Below, piece by piece: positions 12,665-19,695 of a stretch of DNA of 43,254 nt. Both the position numbers and the translations under genes were made by a program. Numbering within the stretch: the stretch's first letter is position 1; every line of letters starts with the position of its first letter. Source of the stretch: a virus; the IMG/VR virus record IMGVR_UViG_3300020202_000124, positions 1-43,254 of that record; one strand, 5' to 3'. The notes below the pieces were generated by a model, which searched no databases, was not told the origin of the DNA, and saw only the letters and a list, made by a program, of their open reading frames with translations.

Positions 12665-13214
12665 GGTCGCGATTCGTGGCCTAGATGCACATCACGGGGC
12701 GGGGATGTGCAGCGTGGTGTACATCTCGCGTGGCTGAGATGGATGCGGGGTGGGGGTGGGAGTGGAATGAGGTCCCGCTTCCCCCATCTCTCGGCAATCG
12801 CAAAACAGTGCCGCCGTCGCCCGATGCGCGATTTTGCCCAACGACCAACGACGGTTCGTTCGCCTGGATTGAATCAACTCGGGCGCGTTGTTGCTCAATG
12901 AGCGCGCGCTGATTGGTTGTGATTTCGCGCAGTTGCATTGCTGCCATCGAGCCCGCGTGTATCTCAGTCAGATGTACTCGGGGGTCCGCGCTCGTTGGAA
13001 TTGACCGGGGGGATCGGCGGGGCACAACCGGCCCCCCGGGGGCAAAAAGAGATCGCGAAATCAAAATCGTCCTACCCCCACGCACAAGTTTGGTCTTTTC
13101 AAATCCCGTCACGCTTCCCAGGTGCAGGCGGGCAGCAAATTGGTGCTCGGTTTATTTCCCGACTGGCGACACCGCTCTTGAAGCAATGTCCCCCGTTACT
13201 CCTGCCGCCAGTCC
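12665..13214. other. Long stretch without a convincing gene
   Basis: About 550 bp in which no plus-strand frame looks real. Minus-strand frames (12681-13112 and 12692-12898) exist but have odd compositions and no ribosome sites. It holds TTGACC at 13001-13006 and a strong GC hairpin, CCGGGGGG (13005-13012) / CCCCCCGG (13032-13039), without a T-tract. Local AT content is higher around 12900-12960 and 13040-13190. It could carry control sites for the accessory region. Confidence 0.4.
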
Positions 13215-13247
13215 CCCAGTGACAGTCACGCTTCCGTCCGGTAGGGT
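13215..13247 (+). promoter_or_regulatory. Promoter CCCAGTGACA-17-TAGGGT
   Basis: GTGACA (13219-13224), a 17-nt spacer, then TAGGGT (13242-13247), 7 nt before ATG 13255. The same 10-base CCCAGTGACA, the same 17-nt spacing and the same TAGGGT occur on the minus strand at 17357-17389. This makes it one of the two best-supported promoters here. Confidence 0.65.
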
Positions 13248-13254
13248 CTTGTGC

Positions 13255-13449
13255 ATGGAGTCCGAAACGCGCGAGTACCAGGGCGGGCCACGGTTCCACG
13301 AGGCGGTGCAGGCGCTAAGGCGGGTTGTCGCGGACAGGGCTATGGCCATGCGAGGGACGTCGCTGCCGCCGATGTCATTGATGTTGCTGGACGATGCTAT
13401 TTTGGCCGCCGCCTACGCCGTGGCCACGTTGCAGGAGCCGCAGCCGTGA
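13255..13449 (+). CDS. Small helical protein (64 aa), leaderless
   Basis: A 64-residue product (begins MESETREYQGGPRF) with two predicted helices (FHEAVQALRRVVADRAMAMR; LMLLDDAILAAAYAVATL). Translation probably starts on a leaderless mRNA from the promoter at 13215-13247. The stop overlaps the GTG of the next gene (13446), making it the first gene of a four-gene unit. Function unknown. Confidence 0.6.
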   Translation: MESETREYQGGPRFHEAVQALRRVVADRAMAMRGTSLPPMSLMLLDDAILAAAYAVATLQEPQP

Positions 13450-13715
13450 GCAAGCACAGTCCTGGGCCGTGGCGCGTAGAACCGGGGCACCGTGAGGGCC
13501 ACCTGCGCATCGTCGGCGGCGCCGGGGCTGATATCGCCGACGTGTTTGCGGGGCCGAATACAGCCCGTCTTATCGCCACCGCGCCGAGGCTGCTGAAGGA
13601 GCTGAAGGCGGTGTACATGGCGACGATGGAGTACATAGACCGGGAGGGCTCCTGTCCCGAGGTCGACCTCGTCGGGATCGAGGCCCTCATCCGCGAAATC
13701 GAGGGCGAGGAATGA
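13446..13715 (+). CDS. Phage HSPGPWR-type small protein
   Basis: An 89-residue product from a GTG in a GTGA overlap. It opens KHSPGPWRVE and contains ADIADVFAGPNTARLIATAP, then LLKELKAVY. This signature (SPGPW ... ARLIA-APELL) is very widespread among small uncharacterised phage proteins. The fold is probably a small beta sheet plus a helix. Its role is unknown despite how common it is. Its next neighbour starts at 13712. Confidence 0.75.
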   Translation: MSKHSPGPWRVEPGHREGHLRIVGGAGADIADVFAGPNTARLIATAPRLLKELKAVYMATMEYIDREGSCPEVDLVGIEALIREIEGEE

Positions 13716-13957
13716 CCCCGACCGACGAGGAGCTGGAGGCGGTGGCCATTACCCTGGCCGAGGCCATCCCATGCGATCACGGCAGCCTGTGCAGCCACAG
13801 CCGCGAGGCAGCTCGGCTAGCGTTCGCGGCCATCGCCCCGCTGGTCTTGGAACGGGCGGCGAGGGAGTGTGAGTTTGGCGTCGCCGGCCGCATCGAGGTG
13901 AACCAAGGACTGCTAGTCGCCGCCGACCGCATCCGCGCCCTGAAAACCAAGCCATGA
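13712..13957 (+). CDS. Small helical hypothetical protein
   Basis: An 81-residue product with its ATG coupled to the upstream stop. Mostly helical (DEELEAVAITLAEAIPCDHG; EAARLAFAAIAPLVLERAARE). Residues CDHGSLCSH could bind a metal. It belongs to a class of short phage proteins that often follow the SPGPW protein. No function known. Confidence 0.65.
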   Translation: MTPTDEELEAVAITLAEAIPCDHGSLCSHSREAARLAFAAIAPLVLERAARECEFGVAGRIEVNQGLLVAADRIRALKTKP

Positions 13958-14100
13958 CCTGTGCCCTATGCCGCGCCCCCGTGCAAAACGCGCAGTACGT
14001 CCACCGCCCCTGCTCCCGCTGCCAGCGCCCCGTCCCGGTCTGCTGGCTCTGCGGCGACGGCAAGGACAGCGGCGCGGTGTCGTTCGAGCACGGCTGTTGA
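13954..14100 (+). CDS. Zinc-ribbon peptide (48 aa)
   Basis: ATG 13954 overlaps the preceding stop. The 48 residues carry CALC, CSRC and CWLC pairs plus a terminal Cys, enough for one or two zinc sites. Very small Cys-pair proteins are frequent in phage genomes and may bind nucleic acid or host proteins. Last gene of the unit starting at 13255. Confidence 0.6.
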   Translation: MTCALCRAPVQNAQYVHRPCSRCQRPVPVCWLCGDGKDSGAVSFEHGC

Positions 14101-14104
14101 GTGC

Positions 14105-14110
14105 TATCCT
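14105..14110 (+). promoter_or_regulatory. -10 box (TATCCT) for fibre genes
   Basis: TATCCT lies 6 nt before the ATG at 14117. There is no Shine-Dalgarno sequence, so a leaderless transcript would start the fibre pair. Confidence 0.5.
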
Positions 14111-14116
14111 GCCTAC

Positions 14117-14587
14117 ATGAGGCGCACTGTTGCGGCGATTCTCGGGACCCGCGCCCCGAATTCGCCCGATGCCGCTGTCGAGTGGGCAAAGCGCGCAGCA
14201 ATCGCCATTGACGAAATTCAGCGCCGGGCCAACGACGAATACCGCGGCGTATTCACGCACACCACGACCAACACGGCGACGTTCGAGACCGCCTGGACGT
14301 CCGACAGCCTGCCCGAAAACAGCGCCTCGGCCGTAGACGCTGAGATTATCGCGCTGGCGACTGACGGTTCCGCAGCTCGTTACAGGATCGCGGGGCTGTT
14401 CAAGCGCGCCACGGGCACGGCTTCGCAGGTGGGCGCCACCGCCGCCGTTGTGCCGGCAATCGAGGACGTCGCCGGCTGGGCGGTGCAGTTCTCGACGTCT
14501 GGCAACTCCGCCTTGGTGCAGGTCCAGGGCGACGCTGCCAGGGTTGTCGGCTGGACCGTCTACGTCACCGTGCGGGAGCTCGTGTAG
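14117..14587 (+). CDS. Virion-associated protein preceding the fibre
   Basis: A 156-residue product. The N-terminal part is helical (PDAAVEWAKRAAIAIDEIQRR). The rest is rich in Thr, Ala and Ser with a beta-like C-terminus (VGWTVYVTVRELV). It overlaps the large fibre gene by 1 bp and probably assembles with it as an adaptor or small baseplate-like part. The start at 14117 fits the TATCCT box; the frame upstream is open but overlaps the zinc-ribbon gene. Confidence 0.6.
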   Translation: MRRTVAAILGTRAPNSPDAAVEWAKRAAIAIDEIQRRANDEYRGVFTHTTTNTATFETAWTSDSLPENSASAVDAEIIALATDGSAARYRIAGLFKRATGTASQVGATAAVVPAIEDVAGWAVQFSTSGNSALVQVQGDAARVVGWTVYVTVRELV

Positions 14588-16404
14588 TGGCTGTCTGGCT
14601 AATCAACACCAACCCGACCGTGACCGGCTGCCCGGGAGCTCAGCCTGGTGACCAGGTCATCGACCAGTCGACGGGGACGGTCTACATCAAGACGGGCACC
14701 GGCAGCACGGCCTTTACGCTCGCGACGTCGTCTTTCGGCGGCGGTGTCGCTGGACCGCATACGCACGACCAGTCGGATGTCACGGGGCTGACGACGGCGC
14801 TGGACGGCAAGGCGGCGACGTCGCACACGCACGCGCAGGCAGACGTCACTGGGCTAGTTTCGGCGCTGTCCGGTAAGGCGGACTCGACGCACACACACGC
14901 GCAGTCGGACGTCACGAACCTGACGACTGACCTGGCCGCCAAAGAGTCCACGGCGAACAAGAACGCCAACAGCGGCTATTGCGGTCTCGACTCCAGCGGC
15001 CTCGTGCCGGCGGCGCGAATGGGCTCCGGCGGCGCAGACAATACCGTTTTCCTGCGCGGTGACCGCACCTGGGCCGCCCCTGCCGGCGCCATCACGGTGC
15101 GCGAGGCCGACGCTACGCCCGAGTACACGGGCGTGACGATCCTGGAGGCTGACCAGGCGGGTGGCCTCACTGTCACCCAGCCGGGAGCGAGCCGCGCCAA
15201 GCTGAGCGTGATCTTCGGCGTCAGCTCCGGCACTGCATGCGCGGGCAATGACTCGCGACTGAGTGACGCCAGGACGCCTACTGCGCACGCGACATCGCAC
15301 AGGCACGGCGGGGGCGATGAGGTAGCCACGGCGACGCCAGCGGCGAACGCAATCCCGAAGGCCGAGTCAGGCGGGACGCTAGCGATTGGCTGGATCCCCA
15401 CCGGCTCGTCGTCCTCGACGGTCTGCATCGGCAACGACAGCCGCCTTAGTGACGCGCGGACGCCGACGTCGCACGCGGCCTCGCACCAGAACGGCGGCAG
15501 TGATGAGATCGCGACCGCCGCCGCGACCGCCAACGCCATCCCGAAGGCTGGCGCAGGGGGAACGCTCGCCATCGGCTGGATTCCGACCGGCTCGACGTCG
15601 TCCACCGTGTGCATCGGCAACGACTCGCGGCTGTCCGATGCTCGCACACCGACTGCGCACGCCACGAGCCACAAGAGCGGCGGCTCCGATCCGATCAAGC
15701 TCGACGAGCTGGCGGCGCCCACGGATATCACGACGCTGAACGCGAGCACGACGGCGCACGGGCTCTTGCCAAAGCTCAGCGGGACGACAACGACGTTCCT
15801 GCGCGGCGACGGGACTTGGGCTACGCCCGCTGGCGGCTCGACCGACAAGGACGAGCAGTACTACAGGCACATTGGCACCACGCCCTTCGAACGCTGGTAC
15901 ATCGCCGGCCTGGCAAACGCTACGGCGATAACGACGGGCGCGCCGAGCGTGAACGTCCTGCGCGCGATGCCGTTCCTCGCCACCCGCGGCGGGACGCTCG
16001 GCAAGATCTCGATTCGCGTCACCGCGGCCGTCGCCGGCACGGGCCGCCTCGGCATTTACCAGGCGACGAGCGACACAAACTTGTACCCGAACACGCGAAT
16101 TCTGGACGCCGGCACGGTGGACCACGGCACCACCGGCGTCAAGACGCTGACGATCTCCCAGGCGCTCACGGCGAACACGCTCTACTGGCTCTGTCACGTC
16201 GGCAGCTCGGCGGCGACGATTCACTGCCTCGCGCTCGCCGGTGCGTTCCCGATTTTCGGCATCGACACCGGCTTTGGCACAGCGCCAGGCGTCGGCGTGA
16301 GCGTCGCGTTCACGTTCGGTGTCCTGCCGGCGACGTTCCCCACGGGCGGATCGGTCATCACGGCCACGCCCATACCCGCCATCGCGGTGCAGTTCTCGGC
16401 GTAG
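14587..16404 (+). CDS. Tail fibre protein with repeated beta motifs
   Basis: A 605-residue fibre. The N-terminal repeats HTHDQSDVTGL / HTHAQADVTGL / HTHAQSDVTNL (about 55-115) are the His-rich shaft motif of many phage fibres. VFLRGDRTWAAP and TFLRGDGTWATPAG mark standard fibre junctions. Three 62-residue repeats with GNDSRLSDARTPT follow. The C-terminal about 190 residues form a compact beta-rich domain probably used for receptor or glycan binding. GTG 14587 shares its first base with the preceding TAG. It lies apart from the main virion cluster, as acquired or exchanged fibre modules often do. Confidence 0.85.
   Translation: MAVWLINTNPTVTGCPGAQPGDQVIDQSTGTVYIKTGTGSTAFTLATSSFGGGVAGPHTHDQSDVTGLTTALDGKAATSHTHAQADVTGLVSALSGKADSTHTHAQSDVTNLTTDLAAKESTANKNANSGYCGLDSSGLVPAARMGSGGADNTVFLRGDRTWAAPAGAITVREADATPEYTGVTILEADQAGGLTVTQPGASRAKLSVIFGVSSGTACAGNDSRLSDARTPTAHATSHRHGGGDEVATATPAANAIPKAESGGTLAIGWIPTGSSSSTVCIGNDSRLSDARTPTSHAASHQNGGSDEIATAAATANAIPKAGAGGTLAIGWIPTGSTSSTVCIGNDSRLSDARTPTAHATSHKSGGSDPIKLDELAAPTDITTLNASTTAHGLLPKLSGTTTTFLRGDGTWATPAGGSTDKDEQYYRHIGTTPFERWYIAGLANATAITTGAPSVNVLRAMPFLATRGGTLGKISIRVTAAVAGTGRLGIYQATSDTNLYPNTRILDAGTVDHGTTGVKTLTISQALTANTLYWLCHVGSSAATIHCLALAGAFPIFGIDTGFGTAPGVGVSVAFTFGVLPATFPTGGSVITATPIPAIAVQFSA
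15238..15705 (+). repeat. 186-bp tandem repeats in fibre gene
   Basis: The segment encoding CxGNDSRLSDARTPT recurs at 15238, 15424 and 15610, an exact 186-bp period. Such in-frame repeats allow fibre length change by recombination. Confidence 0.75.
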
Positions 16405-16435
16405 GAATTCCAGCCGCGTGACGCGGTTGCGCTGC

Positions 16436-16441
16436 TAGGCT
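16436..16441 (+). promoter_or_regulatory. -10 box (TAGGCT) for leaderless gene
   Basis: TAGGCT sits 6 nt before the ATG at 16448, with GTGACG at 16418-16423 upstream at a short spacing. The context matches the box at 12476. Confidence 0.55.
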
Positions 16442-16447
16442 GGACAA

Positions 16448-16723
16448 ATGCCGGCGCGCCCCACCGACCCGGCGGCAATTGACGGCTATCGTCGTTGTGC
16501 GGCTGACATCAAGTCCCTGATCGAGACGTGGGCCGGCTGCTCCCGGTTCAACGCCAGAAAGCTGTCCGACCGCTGGCGCCGGGACGTGAGCGTCGAGGCG
16601 GCCAGGCTGATGGAGCGGCTGTTGCCGGCGATCGATGCGCTCGCCGAGTGCCCGACCCGGGACGTGGACTTTGACGACCTGCTAACGCCGATCGCCGACG
16701 AGATTACCGAGACCGACCTTTGA
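16448..16723 (+). CDS. Helical hypothetical protein (91 aa), leaderless
   Basis: A 91-residue helical protein (DGYRRCAADIKSLIETWAG; ARLMERLLPAIDALAEC; DFDDLLTPIADEITETDL). There is no Shine-Dalgarno; the start follows TAGGCT by 6 nt. The 3' end overlaps the convergent minus-strand gene by 42 bp. No family recognised. As a solo leaderless unit it may be expressed in the lysogen. Confidence 0.6.
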   Translation: MPARPTDPAAIDGYRRCAADIKSLIETWAGCSRFNARKLSDRWRRDVSVEAARLMERLLPAIDALAECPTRDVDFDDLLTPIADEITETDL

Positions 16724-17158
16724 CACATCAATGCCCAAGGATTTCGCGATGAAATTCGCCCGCTGTGCGCCCGCGTGGGCTGCGCAGGGGCTGCCTTCGA
16801 TCGCACTGTGCAGGTCAATTTCGGTTTCGTTGCCTAGGCGGTCCACGGCGATTAGGCGAAGATTGAAAGTGGTGTCGAGGGCGAACCACAGGTTGTAGTA
16901 GGCCAGCAGTTTCCAGTCCGATAGGCGATTCGTGACTTCGACCTCGTAGACAAACACGTCGAGCGAATCCGGGAACTGGGTCGACTCGGCTATGCGCCAG
17001 GCGTCGGGCACCACGCCGCACTTTCTGATTGCCTCGACGATGCCGTTGGCAAAGTGGTCGGCGACGGCATCAATGAGCTTGTTCTTGAAGTCGTGGGTTT
17101 TTGCCCCGTGCTTCTCTTTCAGCCCGTCCACTAGCCGATTGTGCGATTCGCCGGGCAT
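16682..17158 (-). CDS. Accessory protein with nuclease-like pattern
   Basis: A 158-residue minus-strand protein. FPDSLDVFVYEVEVTNRL (about 62-79), then DWKLLAYYNLWFALD and NLRLIAVDRLG, resembles the strand arrangement of PD-(D/E)XK-fold proteins (Pro-Asp, then E-V-E at 72-74), although the usual Lys is not obvious. A metal-dependent nuclease or a degenerate relative is therefore possible but unproven. It follows a zinc-finger gene (17162-17350) and probably shares its leaderless promoter. The layout resembles a phage moron or defence gene. Confidence 0.6.
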   Translation of the reverse strand: MPGESHNRLVDGLKEKHGAKTHDFKNKLIDAVADHFANGIVEAIRKCGVVPDAWRIAESTQFPDSLDVFVYEVEVTNRLSDWKLLAYYNLWFALDTTFNLRLIAVDRLGNETEIDLHSAIEGSPCAAHAGAQRANFIAKSLGIDVSKVGLGNLVGDRR

Positions 17159-17161
17159 GGC

Positions 17162-17350
17162 CTACTCCATCACCGGCTGCAGCGCCTGGCAGTCGCAGGC
17201 CTTGCACCTGCCGTCCTGGCCGTGCATCCCGCGGCGGTGCTCGCACGTGCACCAGTTCGACTCGCGGGGGCCGAACGTGTCGCCGTGGTTGCGCAGGTAA
17301 TCGTCAGTGGCGTGTTTCGAGCTGAACGGCGCTTTGCTTAGGTACCGCAC
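17162..17350 (-). CDS. Small zinc-binding protein (62 aa)
   Basis: Read from GTG 17350 on the minus strand. CTCEHRRGMHGQDGRCKACDC contains five Cys and two His, a zinc-ribbon or treble-clef-like motif seen in small phage proteins. The start follows a minus-strand TAGGGT box by exactly 6 nt, so the mRNA is probably leaderless. It ends 3 bp before the start of the second gene of the unit. Confidence 0.65.
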   Translation of the reverse strand: MRYLSKAPFSSKHATDDYLRNHGDTFGPRESNWCTCEHRRGMHGQDGRCKACDCQALQPVME

Positions 17351-17356
17351 GCAATA

Positions 17357-17389
17357 ACCCTACCCAACGGAATTACGAATGTCACTGGG
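17357..17389 (-). promoter_or_regulatory. Promoter CCCAGTGACA-17-TAGGGT (minus strand)
   Basis: On the minus strand GTGACA (17385-17380), a 17-nt spacer and TAGGGT (17362-17357), with GTG 17350 starting 6 nt later. Both elements and the spacing repeat those of 13215-13247 exactly. Confidence 0.65.
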
Positions 17390-17394
17390 ACTTG

Positions 17395-17459
17395 TGTTGC
17401 CGTAATTGCTTGCGGCAAGCAGCCTGTCACTAGGCGGCCCTACTAGTGACACGGCAACA
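17395..17459. promoter_or_regulatory. Three-way-junction-like inverted repeats over a start codon
   Basis: TGTTGCCGT (17395-17403) pairs with ACGGCAACA (17451-17459). Inside lie TGCTTGC-G-GCAAGCA (17407-17421) and TGTCACTAG (17425-17433) / CTAGTGACA (17443-17451). The GTG start at 17446 sits in the last arm. The nested set could form a junction in RNA, or serve as operator dyads between the minus-strand promoter and the packaging genes. Confidence 0.5.
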
Positions 17460-17613
17460 GAAGCACAGGCAAAAACGGCGCGCCGAGGGCAAATGTGGGC
17501 GCGAAGGCTGCCCCGTCCTTACAGGCAGCGACTATTACTGTGATCGTCACGCTGCCGCCAACAGGGGCTACAAAAAGCGCCGCCCACGGCCGCCGGTCGA
17601 GGTTGTCAATTGA
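17446..17613 (+). CDS. Zinc-finger peptide (55 aa) before terminase
   Basis: GTG 17446 opens a 55-residue frame ending in TGA 17611-17613, which overlaps the TTG start of the next gene. The peptide has CGREGCPVLTG then YYCDRHAAANRG (Cys, Cys, Cys, His), a zinc-finger pattern I recall in small proteins encoded just before phage terminases. The basic head and tail (RQQKHRQKRR; YKKRRPRPP) suit DNA or RNA binding. No other start codon is available in the frame. Confidence 0.6.
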   Translation: MTRQQKHRQKRRAEGKCGREGCPVLTGSDYYCDRHAAANRGYKKRRPRPPVEVVN

Positions 17614-17960
17614 ACCGGCGCGACCCGCAGAAAGAGCAGCGACTGGCCGACGCCCTCGCAAAGCGTTGGCGCAAGCGCAAGCGCCAGGCACTGGACGACC
17701 TGGCGACCATGCAGGGTGACCAGACGCCGTGGACGGAGCGGACGGTCGCGCACGTCACGACGCTGAAGGTGGTCGAGCTGGCGGCGGCTGAGGCCAGGGC
17801 GCAGCAGGCCACTACCAACGTCAACGTCAACCTGGGCTTCGTGCGGATGCCGGCGGCGATCGAGGACCGAAACCAGTGGGAGGCGTTCGCGCAGCAGGTT
17901 GACCGGCAGGCGCTTGAGGCTGTCGAGGTCAAGCCCGAGGACAAGGGGGGCGACGAATGA
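17610..17960 (+). CDS. Candidate small terminase subunit
   Basis: A 116-residue product from TTG 17610, coupled to the previous stop (TTGA). The N-terminus is very basic and helical (DPQKEQRLADALAKRWRKRKRQAL), with further helices and an acidic tail. Size, DNA-binding-like start and position two genes before the large terminase fit a small terminase, which recognises packaging sites. No specific motif proves it. The second start ATG 17709 would remove the basic helix. Confidence 0.5.
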   Translation: MNRRDPQKEQRLADALAKRWRKRKRQALDDLATMQGDQTPWTERTVAHVTTLKVVELAAAEARAQQATTNVNVNLGFVRMPAAIEDRNQWEAFAQQVDRQALEAVEVKPEDKGGDE

Positions 17961-18220
17961 GGCTGCTGCGCGCTGGCGAGCACCCGCCCTGCTTCGTCGC
18001 CTACTGCGCCCTGTGCTGCCTGCCGGTCGCGCGGTTCATGTACCGCGTCCCGAAGGAGGACACGGACAGCGTCGAGTTCGAGGCTCAGTGCTGCGGCAAG
18101 ACCCAGGGCCGGCGCGTGAAGTTGGCCGAGATGTATCGGCTGCAGGTCACGGGCGAAAAGATGTTTCTCGTTGTCGGCAAGCGGCGGCACCAGGAGATCA
18201 GGAGCGTCGCGAGTCGATGA
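17957..18220 (+). CDS. Small Cys-rich protein before large terminase
   Basis: An 87-residue product, with the ATG in an overlap with the preceding stop and its own stop overlapping the terminase ATG. CALCC in the N-terminal half and QCCGK further on could form a zinc site. The rest is beta-like (AEMYRLQVTGEKMFLVVGKR). It may assist packaging, but no family is recognised. Confidence 0.6.
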   Translation: MRLLRAGEHPPCFVAYCALCCLPVARFMYRVPKEDTDSVEFEAQCCGKTQGRRVKLAEMYRLQVTGEKMFLVVGKRRHQEIRSVASR

Positions 18221-19695
18221 GCGACGCATTCTGGGAGCCGTTGCCGAAGCAGGCCGTCGCGCTGACATGCACGGCCCGCGAACTGCTCTATGGCGGCGAG
18301 AAGGGCGGCGGAAAGACGGAGTTCCTTGTCGCTTGTTGGCTGCCGCTCCTGGAACTCGCGACTCGCAAGTACGAGCAGACGGGTCAGAAGCAGCACAAGT
18401 GCCGCATCGTCGTCTTCAGAAAGAACCTAGAGCACCTGAAGGACTTCATTGCCAAGTCGCAGTATATCTACCCGCGCTTCGACCCAAAAATGGGCGTTGC
18501 CGGGTGGCACGTCAACAACAAGACGTGGACCTTCACCAGCGGCGCAACGCTCGAGTGCCGGCACCTGGACGGGCCGACAGACCATCTCGGCTACCACGGC
18601 CAGGAGTTGATCGGGATCGGGTTTGACCAGGTCGAGCAGATCGACCGCGACGTCTACACGTTCATCGTCGCCAATAACCGCTCCGGCGACCCCGATTACC
18701 ACGCCGCTCGCATGATTCGTTGCACCGCCAACCCCGGCGGCTACGACTGGATCATCCCCTACTTCGGGATCGACAAGTACCCCGACGGCAATCGCATCAT
18801 TCCCATCCAGGTCGTCAATTCAGACGGCAGCAAGCACGAGACTACGCGCGCGTTCATTCGCGCTCGCCTGCGCGAGAACAAGCACCTGCCCGCCGACTAC
18901 GAGGCGCAGCTGCGGTCGATGTACAACGAGGACGAAGTCGCGATGTTCCTCGAGGGCGACTTCTTCCGCGTCGCCGGCTCGTACTTCTCGAAGTTCCTGC
19001 GCCCGCAGTTTCACTTCAAGAAGTCGCACCCGGTCCCGGCGTCCTGGGACTTCCGCTTCGCCATCGACTGGGGCTCGACAAACCCGGCATGCTTTCTCGT
19101 CGGCGCCGTCGATAACGACGGGCGGCTGCACGTGATCGACGAGCTCCACAAGCCGGGCGTCACCGGTCGCAAGTTCGGCGAGGACCTAACGGCGAAGTTC
19201 CGCGGGCAGAAGTGGAGCTCGGAGAAGCTTTTCAAGGTCGATGACTTCTGGGGAGTCATCGACAAGCAGGCCATGGACAAGTACGGCAGCGAGGAAACTG
19301 CCGCTGCCGGGATCATGGAGTGGGGCTTTCGGCTGTTCCCGGCGAAGAAGGACCGCGTCGCCGGCTGCAACCAGCTCAAGGAGCGGCTGCTACTCGACCG
19401 CCATGGGCTGCCGCAGATGGTGATCTTCGAGGACCGCTGTCCGAACCTGGTCAAGGCGCTGTCTGCGATCCAGTCGCAAGCGCCCAAGGACCCCGACGAC
19501 TACGCCGACGATTCCCCGTACTCGCACGCCGTCGATGCCCTGCGGTTCCTTTGCATGGAGTTTCCCGTCCACACGGTCCGCGAGACGAGCCCGATTGACG
19601 CCGAGGTCGCGCGCTGGAATGCGCTCCTGCAGAAGCAGCGCGATCACGCCACTGACACGCCCGGGACCATGTCCGGCGGCTACGGAGACGCATAA
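18217..19695 (+). CDS. terL: Terminase large subunit
   Basis: A 492-residue packaging motor and nuclease. Walker A is GGEKGGGKT (26-34). The Walker B position reads LIGIGFDQVEQ, with Asp137 followed by Gln138 where Glu is usual. The nuclease domain begins at FAIDWGST (Asp284) and ends with SPYSHAVDALRFL (Asp440), the standard C-terminal acidic site. It would pump DNA into the prohead through the portal encoded next and cut concatemers. ATG 18217 overlaps the upstream stop; a longer open frame upstream is a shadow. Length is typical. Confidence 0.93.
   Translation: MSDAFWEPLPKQAVALTCTARELLYGGEKGGGKTEFLVACWLPLLELATRKYEQTGQKQHKCRIVVFRKNLEHLKDFIAKSQYIYPRFDPKMGVAGWHVNNKTWTFTSGATLECRHLDGPTDHLGYHGQELIGIGFDQVEQIDRDVYTFIVANNRSGDPDYHAARMIRCTANPGGYDWIIPYFGIDKYPDGNRIIPIQVVNSDGSKHETTRAFIRARLRENKHLPADYEAQLRSMYNEDEVAMFLEGDFFRVAGSYFSKFLRPQFHFKKSHPVPASWDFRFAIDWGSTNPACFLVGAVDNDGRLHVIDELHKPGVTGRKFGEDLTAKFRGQKWSSEKLFKVDDFWGVIDKQAMDKYGSEETAAAGIMEWGFRLFPAKKDRVAGCNQLKERLLLDRHGLPQMVIFEDRCPNLVKALSAIQSQAPKDPDDYADDSPYSHAVDALRFLCMEFPVHTVRETSPIDAEVARWNALLQKQRDHATDTPGTMSGGYGDA

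Noticed and set aside
12681-13112. A 143-residue minus-strand frame
   Set aside because: Odd composition, no ribosome site, and the alternative minus frame at 12692-12898 is equally plausible, so neither was called.
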